Counted from the stretch's first letter, positions 34,651 to 44,047 are shown. The stretch is DNA of 64,000 nucleotides from Acidovorax sp. FHTAMBA (GCF_038958875.1 NZ_CP152407.1:3169501-3233500), one strand, 5' to 3'. Numbers and translations: made by a program. Notes: generated by a model from the sequence alone, not told the origin.

Positions 34651-35559
34651 ATGTACCAAGCCATCAAACCCTCGCGCAGCAGCACGCTGGCCCTGCGCCA
34701 TCTCAAATACCACGTCCGCCACTGGGGCCCCGAAAACAGCCACCTGCCCACGCTGGTGCTGGTGCACGGATGGATGGACGTGAGTGCCTCCTACCAGTTC
34801 ACGGTGGACGCGCTGCAGCAGGAACGCCGCATCATCGCCCCCGACTGGCGCGGCTTCGGGCTCACCACCGGGGCGCCGGTGGACCACTATGTGTTTGCCG
34901 ACTACCTGGCCGACCTCGACCTGCTGCTGGACCACTACGCCCCCGGTGAGGCCATCGACCTGGTGGGCCACAGCATGGGCGGCAACGTGGCCATGATGTA
35001 CGCCGGCGTGCGACCGGAGCGCGTGCGCAGGCTGGTCAACCTGGAAGGCTTTGGCCTGCCTGCCACACGCCCCGCGCAGGCGCCCACGCGCTATGCGCAG
35101 TGGATCGACGAAATCAAGCAGCTGCACCAGGGCACCAAGGACCTGAAAACCTACGACAGCGCAGACGGCGTGGCCCGCCGCCTGATGAAGACCAACCCCC
35201 GCCTGTCCGAAGACAAGGCCCAATGGCTGGCCCGGCACTGGGCGCGACCCAATGCGCAGGGCCTGTGGGAGATCCTGGGCGACCCGGCGCACAAGATCAC
35301 CAGCGCTCAGCTGTACCGCGTGGACGAGGCCCTGGCCATCTACGAGCGCATTACCGCCCCCGTGCTGGCCATCGAGGCCAGCGGCGACAGCCTGGGCCAG
35401 TGGTGGAACGGCCGCTACACGCTGGACGAATACCACCAGCGCCTGACCCATGTGCGCAACTGCCGCACGGCCGCGGTGGCGGACGCCGGCCACATGCTGC
35501 ACCACGACCAGCCCGAGCAGGTGGCGCAGCTGATCGAACAGTTCCTCAACGAAACGTAA
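34651..35559 (+). CDS. Alpha/beta hydrolase
   Basis: A 302-residue hydrolase. The nucleophile elbow is GHSMGGNVAM (about residues 107-116), the oxyanion region VLVHGWMDVSASYQF is near residue 35, and the catalytic His is in ADAGHMLHHDQPEQV. No signal peptide is visible. Substrate unknown. The dispersed repeat follows its stop by 12 bases. Confidence 0.9.
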   Translation: MYQAIKPSRSSTLALRHLKYHVRHWGPENSHLPTLVLVHGWMDVSASYQFTVDALQQERRIIAPDWRGFGLTTGAPVDHYVFADYLADLDLLLDHYAPGEAIDLVGHSMGGNVAMMYAGVRPERVRRLVNLEGFGLPATRPAQAPTRYAQWIDEIKQLHQGTKDLKTYDSADGVARRLMKTNPRLSEDKAQWLARHWARPNAQGLWEILGDPAHKITSAQLYRVDEALAIYERITAPVLAIEASGDSLGQWWNGRYTLDEYHQRLTHVRNCRTAAVADAGHMLHHDQPEQVAQLIEQFLNET

Positions 35560-35571
35560 CCGGGATTCTTA

Positions 35572-35625
35572 ATGAAATGGGCCGCCAGCGCTTATCCAAC
35601 AAGCGCTGACAGCTATCATTTTTGC
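35572..35625 (+). repeat. Dispersed palindromic repeat, copy 6
   Basis: ATGGGCCGCCAGCGCTTATC then CAACAAGCGCTGACAGCTAT and CATTTTTGCATAG. It lies between the hydrolase gene and prfB. Confidence 0.87.
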
Positions 35626-35761
35626 ATAGCAGTCTGGCGGCTCCGCCGCTTTACCCTGCGCTGTGGCGGGCTCGCGGGCCCTTCAAGGGGCATTGGAGGG
35701 GCCGACGCCCTTCCCATGAGAAAATCGTGGGTTATTTCACAGAACACCCAGGACCCGCACC

Positions 35762-36866
35762 ATGGACGCAGAACGCATCAACCTCATTGGCACCACCCTC
35801 GACGACCTGGCTCTGCGCACGCAAGAGTTACGGAGGTATCTTTGACTTCGATGCCAAATTTGAACGCCTGCGCACGGTAAACGCATCGCTGGAAGACCCG
35901 GCGGTCTGGAACGACCCCAAGAAGGCCCAGGAACTGGGCAAGGAACAGAAGTCACTGTCCGGCGTGGTCGTCACGCTGGACAAGCTCACCCGCGAGCTGG
36001 CCGACAACACCGAGCTGTATGAGATGAGCAAGGAGGAAGGCGACGAGCCGGGCCTCATGACCATCGAGGCCGAAACCGCCAAGCTGCGTCCGCTGATCGA
36101 GGAACTGGAGTTCCGCCGCATGTTCAGCAACGAGGCCGACCCGCTCAACTGCTTTGTCGACATTCAGGCCGGTGCAGGTGGCACCGAGGCCTGCGATTGG
36201 GCCAGCATGCTGCTGCGCCAGTACCTCAAGTACGCCGAACGCAAGGGCTTCAAGGCCACGGTCGAAGAAGAAACCCCCGGCGACGTGGCCGGCATCAAAA
36301 GCGCCACGATCAAGATCGAAGGCGAGTACGCCTACGGCCTGCTGCGCACCGAAACCGGCGTGCACCGCCTGGTGCGCAAAAGCCCGTTCGACAGCTCGGG
36401 CGGGCGCCACACCTCGTTTGCGTCGCTGTTTGTCTACCCCGAGATCGACGACTCCATCGAGATCAATATCAACCCCGCCGACGTGCGCACCGACACCTAC
36501 CGCGCGTCCGGCGCGGGCGGCCAGCACATCAACAAGACCGACTCGGCCGTGCGCCTGACGCACATCCCCACCGGTATCGTGGTGCAGTGCCAGGACGGGC
36601 GCAGCCAGCACAGCAACCGCGACGTGGCCTGGCAACGCCTGCGCAGCCGCCTGTACGACTACGAGATGCGCAAACGCCAGGAAGAGCAGCAAAAGCTGGA
36701 AGACACCAAGACCGACGTGGGCTGGGGCCACCAGATTCGCAGCTACGTGCTGGACAACAGCCGCATCAAGGACCTGCGCACCAACGTGGAAATCTCGGCA
36801 ACGCAAAAGGTGCTGGATGGCGATCTGGACGCGTTCATCGAAGCTTCGCTGAAGCAAGGCGTCTAA
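35762..36866 (+). CDS. prfB: Peptide chain release factor 2 (programmed +1 frameshift)
   Basis: RF2 releases the chain at UGA and UAA. The gene is read in two parts: 35762-35842 (27 codons) and, after a +1 shift, 35844-36866, giving 367 residues. The shift site CTT TGA C is at 35840-35846, with an internal Shine-Dalgarno-like CGGAGG five bases ahead. The SPF stop-codon-reading motif is in KSPFDSSGGRH and the GGQ catalytic loop in SGAGGQHINKT. RF2 shortage favours the shift, so the gene controls its own level. The HAD gene follows three bases after the stop. Confidence 0.96.
35840..35846 (+). promoter_or_regulatory. prfB: prfB programmed frameshift site
   Basis: CTT TGA C, with the upstream CGGAGGTAT acting as ribosome stimulator. 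The TGA at 35843-35845 is the in-frame stop that RF2 itself would read. Confidence 0.93.
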
Positions 36867-36869
36867 GCG

Positions 36870-37550
36870 ATGCGAATGCGCACCGACGCCATCATCTTCG
36901 ACATGGACGGCACCATGATCGACTCCATGCCCTGGCACGCCCAGGCGTGGGTCGAGTTTGCACGCCGCCGTGGCATGGACGTCGATGTGCCCGCTCTCAT
37001 GGCGCGCACCACGGGCAAGAACGGTACCGAGTGCATCGTGGAGCTGCTGGGCCGGGCCGTGTCGCAGGACGAGGCGGACGCGCTCACGCACGAGAAAGAA
37101 ACCATCTACCGCGAGCTGTTTGCACCCCGCTTTTCTGAAGTGGCGGGTTTCCGCCAGTTTGCCGCCCAGGTGCGTGCATGCGGCCTGAAGGTGGCCGTGG
37201 GTACGGCGGGCGACAGCGGCAATGTGGAATTCGCCCTGGGCCACCTGGGCCTGGAACCCGCCCCGCAGGCCATCGTGCGCGGAGACGAGGGCCTGCCTGG
37301 CAAGCCCCAGCCCGCCATCTTTCTGGAGGCGGCACGCCGCATTGCGGCAGCCCCCGAGCACTGCATCGTTTTTGAAGACGCGCCTTTTGGCATTGAGGCC
37401 GCACGCCGCGCCGGCATGCGCGCCGTGGCCATCTGCAGCACCCACACGCCCGAGCAACTGGCCGGGCCGCATGTGCTGGCTGCCGTGCGCGACTACACCG
37501 AACTCATGAACACCGACTTTCTGGAGAGCATCCATGTTGCAACTGCATAG
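36870..37550 (+). CDS. HAD-superfamily phosphatase (beta-phosphoglucomutase-like)
   Basis: A 226-residue HAD hydrolase with a helical cap. Motif I is FDMDGTMIDS (residues 10-19), the motif II Thr is in VAVGTAGDS, motif III Lys is in GLPGKPQP and motif IV is VFEDAPFGIEAA. It would dephosphorylate a sugar phosphate or similar small molecule. It begins three bases after prfB and overlaps the pepN start by 17 bases, so it sits in an operon with both. Confidence 0.88.
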   Translation: MRMRTDAIIFDMDGTMIDSMPWHAQAWVEFARRRGMDVDVPALMARTTGKNGTECIVELLGRAVSQDEADALTHEKETIYRELFAPRFSEVAGFRQFAAQVRACGLKVAVGTAGDSGNVEFALGHLGLEPAPQAIVRGDEGLPGKPQPAIFLEAARRIAAAPEHCIVFEDAPFGIEAARRAGMRAVAICSTHTPEQLAGPHVLAAVRDYTELMNTDFLESIHVATA

Positions 37551-40302
37551 CGCAGACGGAAGTGGAGACGGAGCAGGCCAGACCATCGCCATCCGCCGCG
37601 AGGACTACACCGCCCCCGCCTACTGGATCGACAGCGTCGAACTCACCTTCGACCTGGACCCGAACAAGACCCGTGTGCTCAACCGCATGGTGCTGCGCCG
37701 CAACCCGGACGTGGCGGCCGAGCCACTGAAGCTGGACGGCGACGAGCTGAACCTGGCGCGTGTGCTGGTCAACGGCCAGGGCACCTCGTTCAAGATGGAA
37801 GGCGCCCGCCTGGTGCTGGAGAACCTGCCCGAAGGCAATGAACCCTTCGCGCTGGAGATCTTCACCACCTGCTGCCCCGCCAAGAACACCCAGCTCATGG
37901 GCCTGTACGTGAGCCAGGGCACGTTTTTCACGCAGTGCGAGGCCGAGGGCTTTCGCCGCATCACCTACTTCCTGGACCGACCCGATGTGATGGCCAGCTA
38001 CACCGTCACGCTGCGCGCCGACAAGGCCCAGTATCCGGTGCTGCTCAGCAACGGCAATCTGGTGGACAGCGGCGCGCTGGAAGACGGCCCCAACGGCGCC
38101 CGGCATTTCGCCAAGTGGGTAGACCCGCACAAGAAGCCCTGCTACCTGTTCGCCCTGGTGGCGGGCAAGCTGGTGGCGCGCGAGCAACTCATCAAGAGCC
38201 GCTCGGGCTCCAACCACCTGCTGCAGGTGTATGTGCGCCCCGGCGACCTGGGCAAGACCGAACACGCCATGAACTCGCTGATGTACAGCGTGGCCTGGGA
38301 CGAAGCCCGCTTCGGCCTGCCGCTGGACCTGGAGCGCTTCATGATCGTCGCCACCAGCGACTTCAACATGGGCGCCATGGAGAACAAGGGCCTGAACATC
38401 TTCAACACGAAGTACGTTCTGGCCAGCGAATCCACGGCCACCGACACCGACTTCGCCAACATCGAAAGCGTGGTCGGCCATGAGTACTTCCACAACTGGA
38501 CCGGCAACCGCGTGACCTGCCGCGACTGGTTCCAGCTGAGCCTGAAGGAAGGCCTCACCGTCTTCCGCGACCAGGAGTTCAGCATGGACCTCGCGGGCAG
38601 CCCATCGGCCCGCGCCGTCAAGCGCATCGAAGACGTGCGCGTGCTGCGCACCGCGCAGTTCCCCGAAGACGCAGGCCCCATGGCCCACCCGGTGCGGCCC
38701 GACAGCTACGTCGAGATCAACAACTTCTACACCGTCACCATCTACGAAAAAGGTGCTGAAGTCGTGCGCATGCAGCACAACCTGGTGGGCCGCGAAGGCT
38801 TTGCCAAGGGCATGAAGCTGTACTTCGAACGGCACGACGGCCAGGCCGTGACCTGCGACGACTTCGTGCAGGCCATCGCCGATGCCAACCCCGCCAGCCC
38901 GCTCACACAGCACCTTGCGCAGTTCAAGCGCTGGTACAGCCAGGCCGGCACGCCGCGCGTGCGCGCCACGGGCCGCTACGACGCTGCCACGCGCTGCTAC
39001 GCCCTCACACTGTCGCAAAGCTGCGCCCCCACGCCCGGCCAAAGCGAGAAGCTGCCCTTTGTCATCCCGGTGGACCTGGGCCTGATCGATGGCACCACCG
39101 GTGCCGCCCTGCCCTTGCACCTTGCGGGCGAAGGGGCTGCAGAAGGCGCAGCCCCCACCACCTCGCGCGTGGTGGTGCTCACCGAGGCATCGCAGACCCT
39201 GACCTTCACCAACCTGGACGCCGAGCCCGTGCCATCGCTGTTGCGCGGTTTCAGCGCCCCGGTGGTGCTGGACATCGACTACACCGATGCGCAGTTGCTC
39301 ACCTTGCTGGCGCACGACGCCGACGCCTTCAACCGTTGGGAAGCAGGGCAACGCCTTGCGCTTCGGACCGCTATCAATGCAATAGCTGATAGCGCAATGG
39401 GGACAAGCGCCAGCGGCCAATTCGACCATCAGATTCTCTCTGCAGAGTTTGTGGACGCCATGCGCAGCGTGCTACGCAACCCGGCACTCGATGCAGCCTT
39501 CAAAGAGCTGGTGCTCACGCTGCCATCCGAAACCTACATTGCAGAGCAGCTTGCGGTGGTGGACCCACAGCGCATCCATGCCATGCGCGAAGCCATGCGC
39601 GAGCAGTTGGCCCTGTCGCTTCAGGCCGACTGGGAAGCGGCCTGGGAGCAGAACCAGGACACCGGTGGCTACAGCCCTGACCCCGTATCGTCGGGCCGCC
39701 GCGCCCTCAGCGGCCTGGCGCTGCACATGCTGTGTATCGCCGCGCAAAAAACGGGCGATGTGGTCTGGCCTGGCAAGGCCTACCAGCGCTTCAAGGTGGC
39801 CACCAACATGACCGACCGCTTCAACGCCCTGACTGCCCTGGTGGCCAGCGGCAGCGAGCTGGCCGCTCCTGCGCTGGCCCGCTTCCATGCGCTGTTCAAG
39901 GACGAGCCCCTGGTCATCGACAAGTGGTTTGCACTGCAGGCTGGTGCGCCCGACCGTGGCGGCAACGTGCTGCCCGCAGTGCGCCAGCTCATGGCGCATC
40001 CAGACTTCAGCCTGAAGAACCCCAACCGTGCGCGCAGCGTGATCTTCAGCTACTGCAGCGCCAACCCCGGCGCCTTCCACCGGGCCGACGCGGCGGGCTA
40101 CGTGTTCTGGAGCGACCGTGTGATCGAGCTCGATGCCATCAACCCGCAGGTCGCCGCCCGCCTCGCGCGCGCGCTGGACCGGTGGAAGAAGTTGGCGGAT
40201 CCTTGGCGCAGCGCCGCACGCGAAGCGATCGCCCGCGTAGCCGCCAAGCCCGACCTCTCCAACGATGTGCGCGAGGTGGTGACCCGCGCGCTGGCCGACT
40301 GA
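37534..40302 (+). CDS. pepN: Aminopeptidase N
   Basis: A 922-residue M1 zinc aminopeptidase. GAMEN and HEYFHNWTGNR (zinc site) are intact, and the C-terminal half is the helical domain of the E. coli-type enzyme. E. coli PepN has 870 residues. Part of the extra length is a copy of the dispersed repeat translated in frame as about 17 residues around residue 620 (AINAIADSAMGTSASGQ), preceding the helical domain. The protein trims N-terminal residues from peptides in the cytoplasm. Confidence 0.95.
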   Translation: MLQLHSADGSGDGAGQTIAIRREDYTAPAYWIDSVELTFDLDPNKTRVLNRMVLRRNPDVAAEPLKLDGDELNLARVLVNGQGTSFKMEGARLVLENLPEGNEPFALEIFTTCCPAKNTQLMGLYVSQGTFFTQCEAEGFRRITYFLDRPDVMASYTVTLRADKAQYPVLLSNGNLVDSGALEDGPNGARHFAKWVDPHKKPCYLFALVAGKLVAREQLIKSRSGSNHLLQVYVRPGDLGKTEHAMNSLMYSVAWDEARFGLPLDLERFMIVATSDFNMGAMENKGLNIFNTKYVLASESTATDTDFANIESVVGHEYFHNWTGNRVTCRDWFQLSLKEGLTVFRDQEFSMDLAGSPSARAVKRIEDVRVLRTAQFPEDAGPMAHPVRPDSYVEINNFYTVTIYEKGAEVVRMQHNLVGREGFAKGMKLYFERHDGQAVTCDDFVQAIADANPASPLTQHLAQFKRWYSQAGTPRVRATGRYDAATRCYALTLSQSCAPTPGQSEKLPFVIPVDLGLIDGTTGAALPLHLAGEGAAEGAAPTTSRVVVLTEASQTLTFTNLDAEPVPSLLRGFSAPVVLDIDYTDAQLLTLLAHDADAFNRWEAGQRLALRTAINAIADSAMGTSASGQFDHQILSAEFVDAMRSVLRNPALDAAFKELVLTLPSETYIAEQLAVVDPQRIHAMREAMREQLALSLQADWEAAWEQNQDTGGYSPDPVSSGRRALSGLALHMLCIAAQKTGDVVWPGKAYQRFKVATNMTDRFNALTALVASGSELAAPALARFHALFKDEPLVIDKWFALQAGAPDRGGNVLPAVRQLMAHPDFSLKNPNRARSVIFSYCSANPGAFHRADAAGYVFWSDRVIELDAINPQVAARLARALDRWKKLADPWRSAAREAIARVAAKPDLSNDVREVVTRALAD
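39374..39426 (-). repeat. Dispersed palindromic repeat, copy 7, inside pepN
   Basis: TCAATGCAATAGCTGATAGC then GCAATGGGGACAAGCGCCAG and CGGCCAATTCGA. It matches the reversed consensus with more changes than intergenic copies and is read in frame without a stop. Confidence 0.72.
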
Positions 40303-40324
40303 TTTTCACGAAAGAGACCGACTC

Positions 40325-41332
40325 ATGACCAAGCGCATCAGCCTGACCCGCTACCTTGTTGAGCAGCAACGGGTGGATGGCCACATTCCCGGACAACTGC
40401 GCCTGCTTCTGGAGGTCGTGGCGCGCGCCTGCAAGAGCATCAGCCACGCTGTCAACAAAGGCGCTCTGGGCGGCGTGCTGGGCAGCGCCAGCAGCGAGAA
40501 CATACAAGGCGAAATCCAGAAAAAGCTGGACATCATCGCCAACGAAGTGCTTATCGAAGCCAATGAATGGGGCGGCCATCTGGCTGGGATGGCCTCGGAG
40601 GAAATGGATGGGATCTATGTTGTGCCCAACCGCTACCCCAAGGGCGAATACCTGCTCCTGTTCGACCCCCTGGACGGCTCCAGCAATATCGACGTCAACG
40701 TGAGCATAGGCACCATCTTCAGTGTGCTGAAAATGCCCGAAGACGACCGCGGAGTGGATGAAGGCGACTTCCTGCAGCCCGGCAACCAGCAAGTAGCCGC
40801 CGGCTACTGCATTTACGGCCCTCAAACCACCCTCGTGCTCACGGTGGGCGACGGCGTGGCCATGTTCACCCTCGACCGGGAGCAGGGCTCCTTTGTTCTG
40901 ACCGAAGAAAACGTTCGCATCCCCGAGGACACCAAAGAGTTCGCGATCAACATGAGCAACATGCGCCACTGGGACGAACCCGTGAAGCGCTACATCGACG
41001 AATGCCTGCAAGGCAAGGAAGGCCCGCGCGGCAAGGACTTCAACATGCGCTGGATTGCCAGCATGGTGGCCGATGTGCACCGCATCCTGACCCGTGGCGG
41101 CGTGTTCATGTACCCCTGGGACAAGCGCGAGCCCAACAAGCCCGGCAAGCTGCGCCTCATGTACGAAGCCAACCCCATGGGCTGGCTGGTCGAACAGGCG
41201 GGCGGCGCGGCCACCAATGGCAAGCAGCGCATCCTCGACATACAGCCTACCCAGTTGCATGAGCGCGTCAGCGTGATCCTCGGGTCAAAAAATGAGGTCG
41301 AGCGGGTGACGAACTACCATTCCACGCTATAA
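40325..41332 (+). CDS. fbp: Fructose-1,6-bisphosphatase class I
   Basis: A 335-residue enzyme of gluconeogenesis that removes the 1-phosphate. FDPLDGSSNIDVNVSIGTIF (the metal site, about residues 115-134) and GGVFMYPWD with NPMGWLVEQAGG near the end are diagnostic. It lies 22 bases after pepN. The -10 box of the tRNA-Thr promoter overlaps its stop codon. Confidence 0.96.
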   Translation: MTKRISLTRYLVEQQRVDGHIPGQLRLLLEVVARACKSISHAVNKGALGGVLGSASSENIQGEIQKKLDIIANEVLIEANEWGGHLAGMASEEMDGIYVVPNRYPKGEYLLLFDPLDGSSNIDVNVSIGTIFSVLKMPEDDRGVDEGDFLQPGNQQVAAGYCIYGPQTTLVLTVGDGVAMFTLDREQGSFVLTEENVRIPEDTKEFAINMSNMRHWDEPVKRYIDECLQGKEGPRGKDFNMRWIASMVADVHRILTRGGVFMYPWDKREPNKPGKLRLMYEANPMGWLVEQAGGAATNGKQRILDIQPTQLHERVSVILGSKNEVERVTNYHSTL

Positions 41333-41333
41333 T
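41306..41333 (+). promoter_or_regulatory. Promoter of tRNA-Thr, overlapping the fbp stop codon
   Basis: TATAAT at 41328-41333 contains the fbp TAA; GTGACG at 41306-41311 is a fair -35 box at 16 bases. Confidence 0.6.
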
Positions 41334-41343
41334 GCGAGGCTAA

Positions 41344-41419
41344 GCCGGTGTAGCTCAGTCGGTAGAGCAGCTCATTCGTAATGAGAAGGTCGGGTGTTCG
41401 ATTCATCTCTCCGGCACCA
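41344..41419 (+). tRNA. tRNA-Thr (CGT)
   Basis: A 76-base cloverleaf with anticodon CGT in loop TTCGTAA and encoded CCA. The acceptor stem GCCGGTG / CTCCGGC has one T:T mismatch at position 6:67, and the T arm has two G:U pairs. Confidence 0.94.
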
Positions 41420-41426
41420 AATGAAG

Positions 41427-41458
41427 GCCCCTGATTCGCAAGAGTCAGGGGCTTTTTT
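41427..41458 (+). terminator. Terminator after tRNA-Thr
   Basis: GCCCCTGA and TCAGGGGC with a ten-base loop, then six T. Confidence 0.9.
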
Positions 41459-41547
41459 GTTGCGACGGCACCTCGTGCTGTCGCGTCGCACTGAAACGCC
41501 CGGCAGGATTGCTCGCGAGTCTGGCCCGCCACAAGGGGCCGGGTCAA

Positions 41548-41751
41548 CTATCGATTCGGCTGCGGAACAGCGGCATAGTTCATCGCAATGGCCTGCACCA
41601 CCGCACCGACAATCGCGCCGTCACCAGCGCTCTGGGGCAGCACTTCCCGCACGATCTGGACCGCATATTCGAGTTGCTCCTTTGCAAGGGCAGCTGCCAT
41701 GGCATTGCCACGCTTTTCACTGGGCGACGCATCGCGGATCACATGACTCAT
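41548..41751 (-). CDS. Small hypothetical protein, 67 residues
   Basis: A short leftward gene with a good AGGAAG leader seven bases before the ATG. The product is rich in alanine and valine, with a charged N-terminus (SHVIRDASPSEKRGNA) and a helix-like remainder. I do not recognise a family. Codon use is like that of neighbouring genes. It sits alone between tRNA-Thr and tRNA-His, both with their own terminators. The longer frame up to 41964 runs into tRNA-His and is rejected. Confidence 0.5.
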   Translation of the reverse strand: MSHVIRDASPSEKRGNAMAAALAKEQLEYAVQIVREVLPQSAGDGAIVGAVVQAIAMNYAAVPQPNR

Positions 41752-41888
41752 AAAACTTCCTGAGAGAGTTGAATGCGCAGTATGCGCTTCACCGTCGATC
41801 CCCAACGCAAATCCATGGAGCCAATCAGCAAAGAAACACCATGATGGGGATGGACACAACGCAGTGCCAGAACTGCCGGCAAGCCAAA

Positions 41889-41924
41889 CAAAAAGGCGCT
41901 GCAACCAGAGTTGCAGCGCCTTTT
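41889..41924 (-). terminator. Terminator after tRNA-His
   Basis: AAAAGGCGCTGCAA and TTGCAGCGCCTTTT, a 14-bp stem, followed leftward by a T-rich stretch. Confidence 0.87.
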
Positions 41925-41931
41925 GATTATT

Positions 41932-42008
41932 TGGGGTGGCTGATGGGGCTCGAACCCACGACAACAGGAATCACAATCCTGGACTCTACCAACTGAGCTA
42001 CAGCCACC
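41932..42008 (-). tRNA. tRNA-His (GTG)
   Basis: 77 bases including the extra 5' G that pairs with the C at position 73, the hallmark of tRNA-His. Anticodon GTG; CCA is encoded. Confidence 0.96.
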
Positions 42009-42018
42009 GTAGCTTTAT

Positions 42019-42024
42019 ATTATA
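42019..42024 (-). promoter_or_regulatory. -10 box of the tRNA-His promoter
   Basis: A perfect TATAAT on the minus strand, ten bases before the tRNA. The -35 region is weak. Confidence 0.5.
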
Positions 42025-42055
42025 GCTCGAAATTCGTACCTTGGCCGATAGTTGC

Positions 42056-43987
42056 TCAGTTTTCTGCTGAGGCCAGCGGATTGGAGGAGGGTCGCGGCGC
42101 CTTGATATCGGCCTTGAAACGCCTCTTGAGGAATTCGTAGTACGCCTGTCCTTCAGCTGTTGCCCACCATTGCATGTACTGCTGGCGCTCTTGCTGCGCA
42201 CGCTGGGTGTCTGGAGCTGCGCGAGGAATCACACGGTTCACCTTGACCACCGCATAGCCTTCGTTTCCAAGATCCACACCGACCCAGGCAGGAAGCGCAT
42301 TATCCGTCGGTGCATACAGGGCACCGTCAATAAGCTGGCGTGGCAGATTCTGGTTCTGCTCCCTCGAAACCTGGAGCGCTGTGCCAAGACCGGAGGCGCT
42401 GGAAGGTGACGCCTTCCATGCTGCAAGCTTCGCCTCGCCTTCCTTGCGCGACAACTCGGAGGCTTTCTGCGCAACGTAGAGTTCGCGAACCCGGGCACGC
42501 ACCTCGTCAAGCGGAAGCGTTTTGGCAGGGGTGTACTGAACCACACGCCCTGCTACAAGCTGGCTGGGGCCCACTTCAACAGCTTCGGTGTTTCGCTTGT
42601 TCTGAAGCGAGTCTGAAGAGAACAATGCTTCAAGGAACTTGGCGTTGGCCAGCGGGCCGGCTGCACCCGGGGCGGCCGTGCGTGTGACACCGGAAGCCGT
42701 TTGCACCTTAAGCTGGAGCTTGTCCGCGACTGGCTTGAGGCTGTCCGCCTGCTCGTACACGCTGTTTGTGAACGTCTCTGCCACTTCGGCGAATTTGCGC
42801 TGAGCCTGTTGCTGCTTGAGTTCGCTTTCCAGCGTTGGGCGCAACTCTTCGAATGTGGGCAGGCGCGGGGCCTTGATGTCAGTCAGCTGGATGATGTGGT
42901 ACCCAAAATCGGTTTCCACCACATCACTGACCTCACCTTTCTTGAGCGCAAAGGCAGCGTCTTCAAACGGCTTGACCATGGCGCCACGACCAAAGAAGTT
43001 GAGGTCGCCTCCTGCCGTGGCAGAGCCCTTGTCGTCCGACGCCTTGCTTGCCACGTCGGCAAACGTAGCTGGCGCCTTGCGTACCTGGTCAAGCAGCTCC
43101 GTCGCGCGGGACTTGGCTTTCTCGCGGTCCGCAGCAGGCGCGTCTTTTGGCGCGTTGATCAAAATGTGGCTGGCCCGGCGCTCTTCCTTTCCGGCCATAC
43201 GCTCCACATTCTCCTTGTAGTAACTGCGCAGGTCCTCTTCGTTGAGGGTGATGCCGACACGCACGCTTTCGAGGTCGAGCACCACGTATTCCACTGCTGC
43301 CTGCTCAAGTTGCTGGAACTGTGCGGGATTGGCCTGATAGTAAGCTTGGAGATCCTCATCGGTGACGGCCACCTTGCTGACGAAATCCGTTGCCTTAAAG
43401 CGGGCCACCTGAATTTCCCGCTGCTCATACAGAGGATCGAGCGACAGCTTGACCTGGGCATCGGTGCCGAAGGCAGTGCCCAACACGCCAGCCATCACCT
43501 GGTTCACAGAAAGGTCGCGGCGAACACTGGCCTCAAAGCCTTCCGGTGTCAGGCCCTGAGCCCCCACCAAAGCACGGTACGCCTCGGCATCCAGGGTGCC
43601 ATCGGGACGCTTGAGACCGGCGATGGCGGGAATTTCCTGCAGGCTCCGGGCCAAACGGGAGTCGCTCGTCACCAAATGCATGTCCTTGGCTGCAGCGGCC
43701 AGCACCCTGTCACGCACCAGACGTTCCAGCGTCGCGTAACGCGCCTGAGGAGAGTCCAGAAGCTTGGGATCGATCGAGGGAGACTGCGCGCGCATGCGAT
43801 CGGTCTCCATGCGATGCGCATTGTCCCAGTCCGACTGGTTGATCTTCTCGCCATCGACACGCGCGACCACCGGGCTCTTTTCAGAGAAGTAGTTGCTGTC
43901 AATGCCCACCAGCACAAACGATGGAATGATCAGCAAGAACAATAAGACCATGACGATCTTGGAGTGCTTGCGGATGGATTCAAACAT
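42056..43987 (-). CDS. ppiD: Peptidyl-prolyl isomerase / chaperone PpiD
   Basis: A 643-residue inner-membrane-anchored periplasmic folding factor. One membrane helix (KIVMVLLFLLIIPSFVLVGI, residues 10-29) follows a short cytoplasmic start. Next comes a SurA_N-like chaperone domain, then a parvulin domain (RASHILINAPK ... FFGRGAMVKPFEDAAFALKKGEVSDVVETDFGYHII; shown here in part). PpiD helps proteins leaving the Sec translocon. The ATG at 43987 is used; the frame is open seven codons further. The order hupB, tRNA-Val, ppiD is common in betaproteobacteria. Confidence 0.93.
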   Translation of the reverse strand: MFESIRKHSKIVMVLLFLLIIPSFVLVGIDSNYFSEKSPVVARVDGEKINQSDWDNAHRMETDRMRAQSPSIDPKLLDSPQARYATLERLVRDRVLAAAAKDMHLVTSDSRLARSLQEIPAIAGLKRPDGTLDAEAYRALVGAQGLTPEGFEASVRRDLSVNQVMAGVLGTAFGTDAQVKLSLDPLYEQREIQVARFKATDFVSKVAVTDEDLQAYYQANPAQFQQLEQAAVEYVVLDLESVRVGITLNEEDLRSYYKENVERMAGKEERRASHILINAPKDAPAADREKAKSRATELLDQVRKAPATFADVASKASDDKGSATAGGDLNFFGRGAMVKPFEDAAFALKKGEVSDVVETDFGYHIIQLTDIKAPRLPTFEELRPTLESELKQQQAQRKFAEVAETFTNSVYEQADSLKPVADKLQLKVQTASGVTRTAAPGAAGPLANAKFLEALFSSDSLQNKRNTEAVEVGPSQLVAGRVVQYTPAKTLPLDEVRARVRELYVAQKASELSRKEGEAKLAAWKASPSSASGLGTALQVSREQNQNLPRQLIDGALYAPTDNALPAWVGVDLGNEGYAVVKVNRVIPRAAPDTQRAQQERQQYMQWWATAEGQAYYEFLKRRFKADIKAPRPSSNPLASAEN

Positions 43988-44013
43988 GGTCGATCTTTCA
44001 GAAGGCAAAAAAC

Positions 44014-44038
44014 AAAAGGCGAACTTGCGTTCGCCTTT
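44014..44038 (-). terminator. Terminator after tRNA-Val
   Basis: AAAGGCGAAC and GTTCGCCTTT form a 10-bp stem with a four-base loop, followed leftward by TTGTTTTTTG. Confidence 0.8.
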
Positions 44039-44047
44039 GTTCGGTGG

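Noticed and set aside
37504..39429. A 641-residue leftward open frame
   Set aside because: Antisense to pepN; composition is that of a shadow frame.
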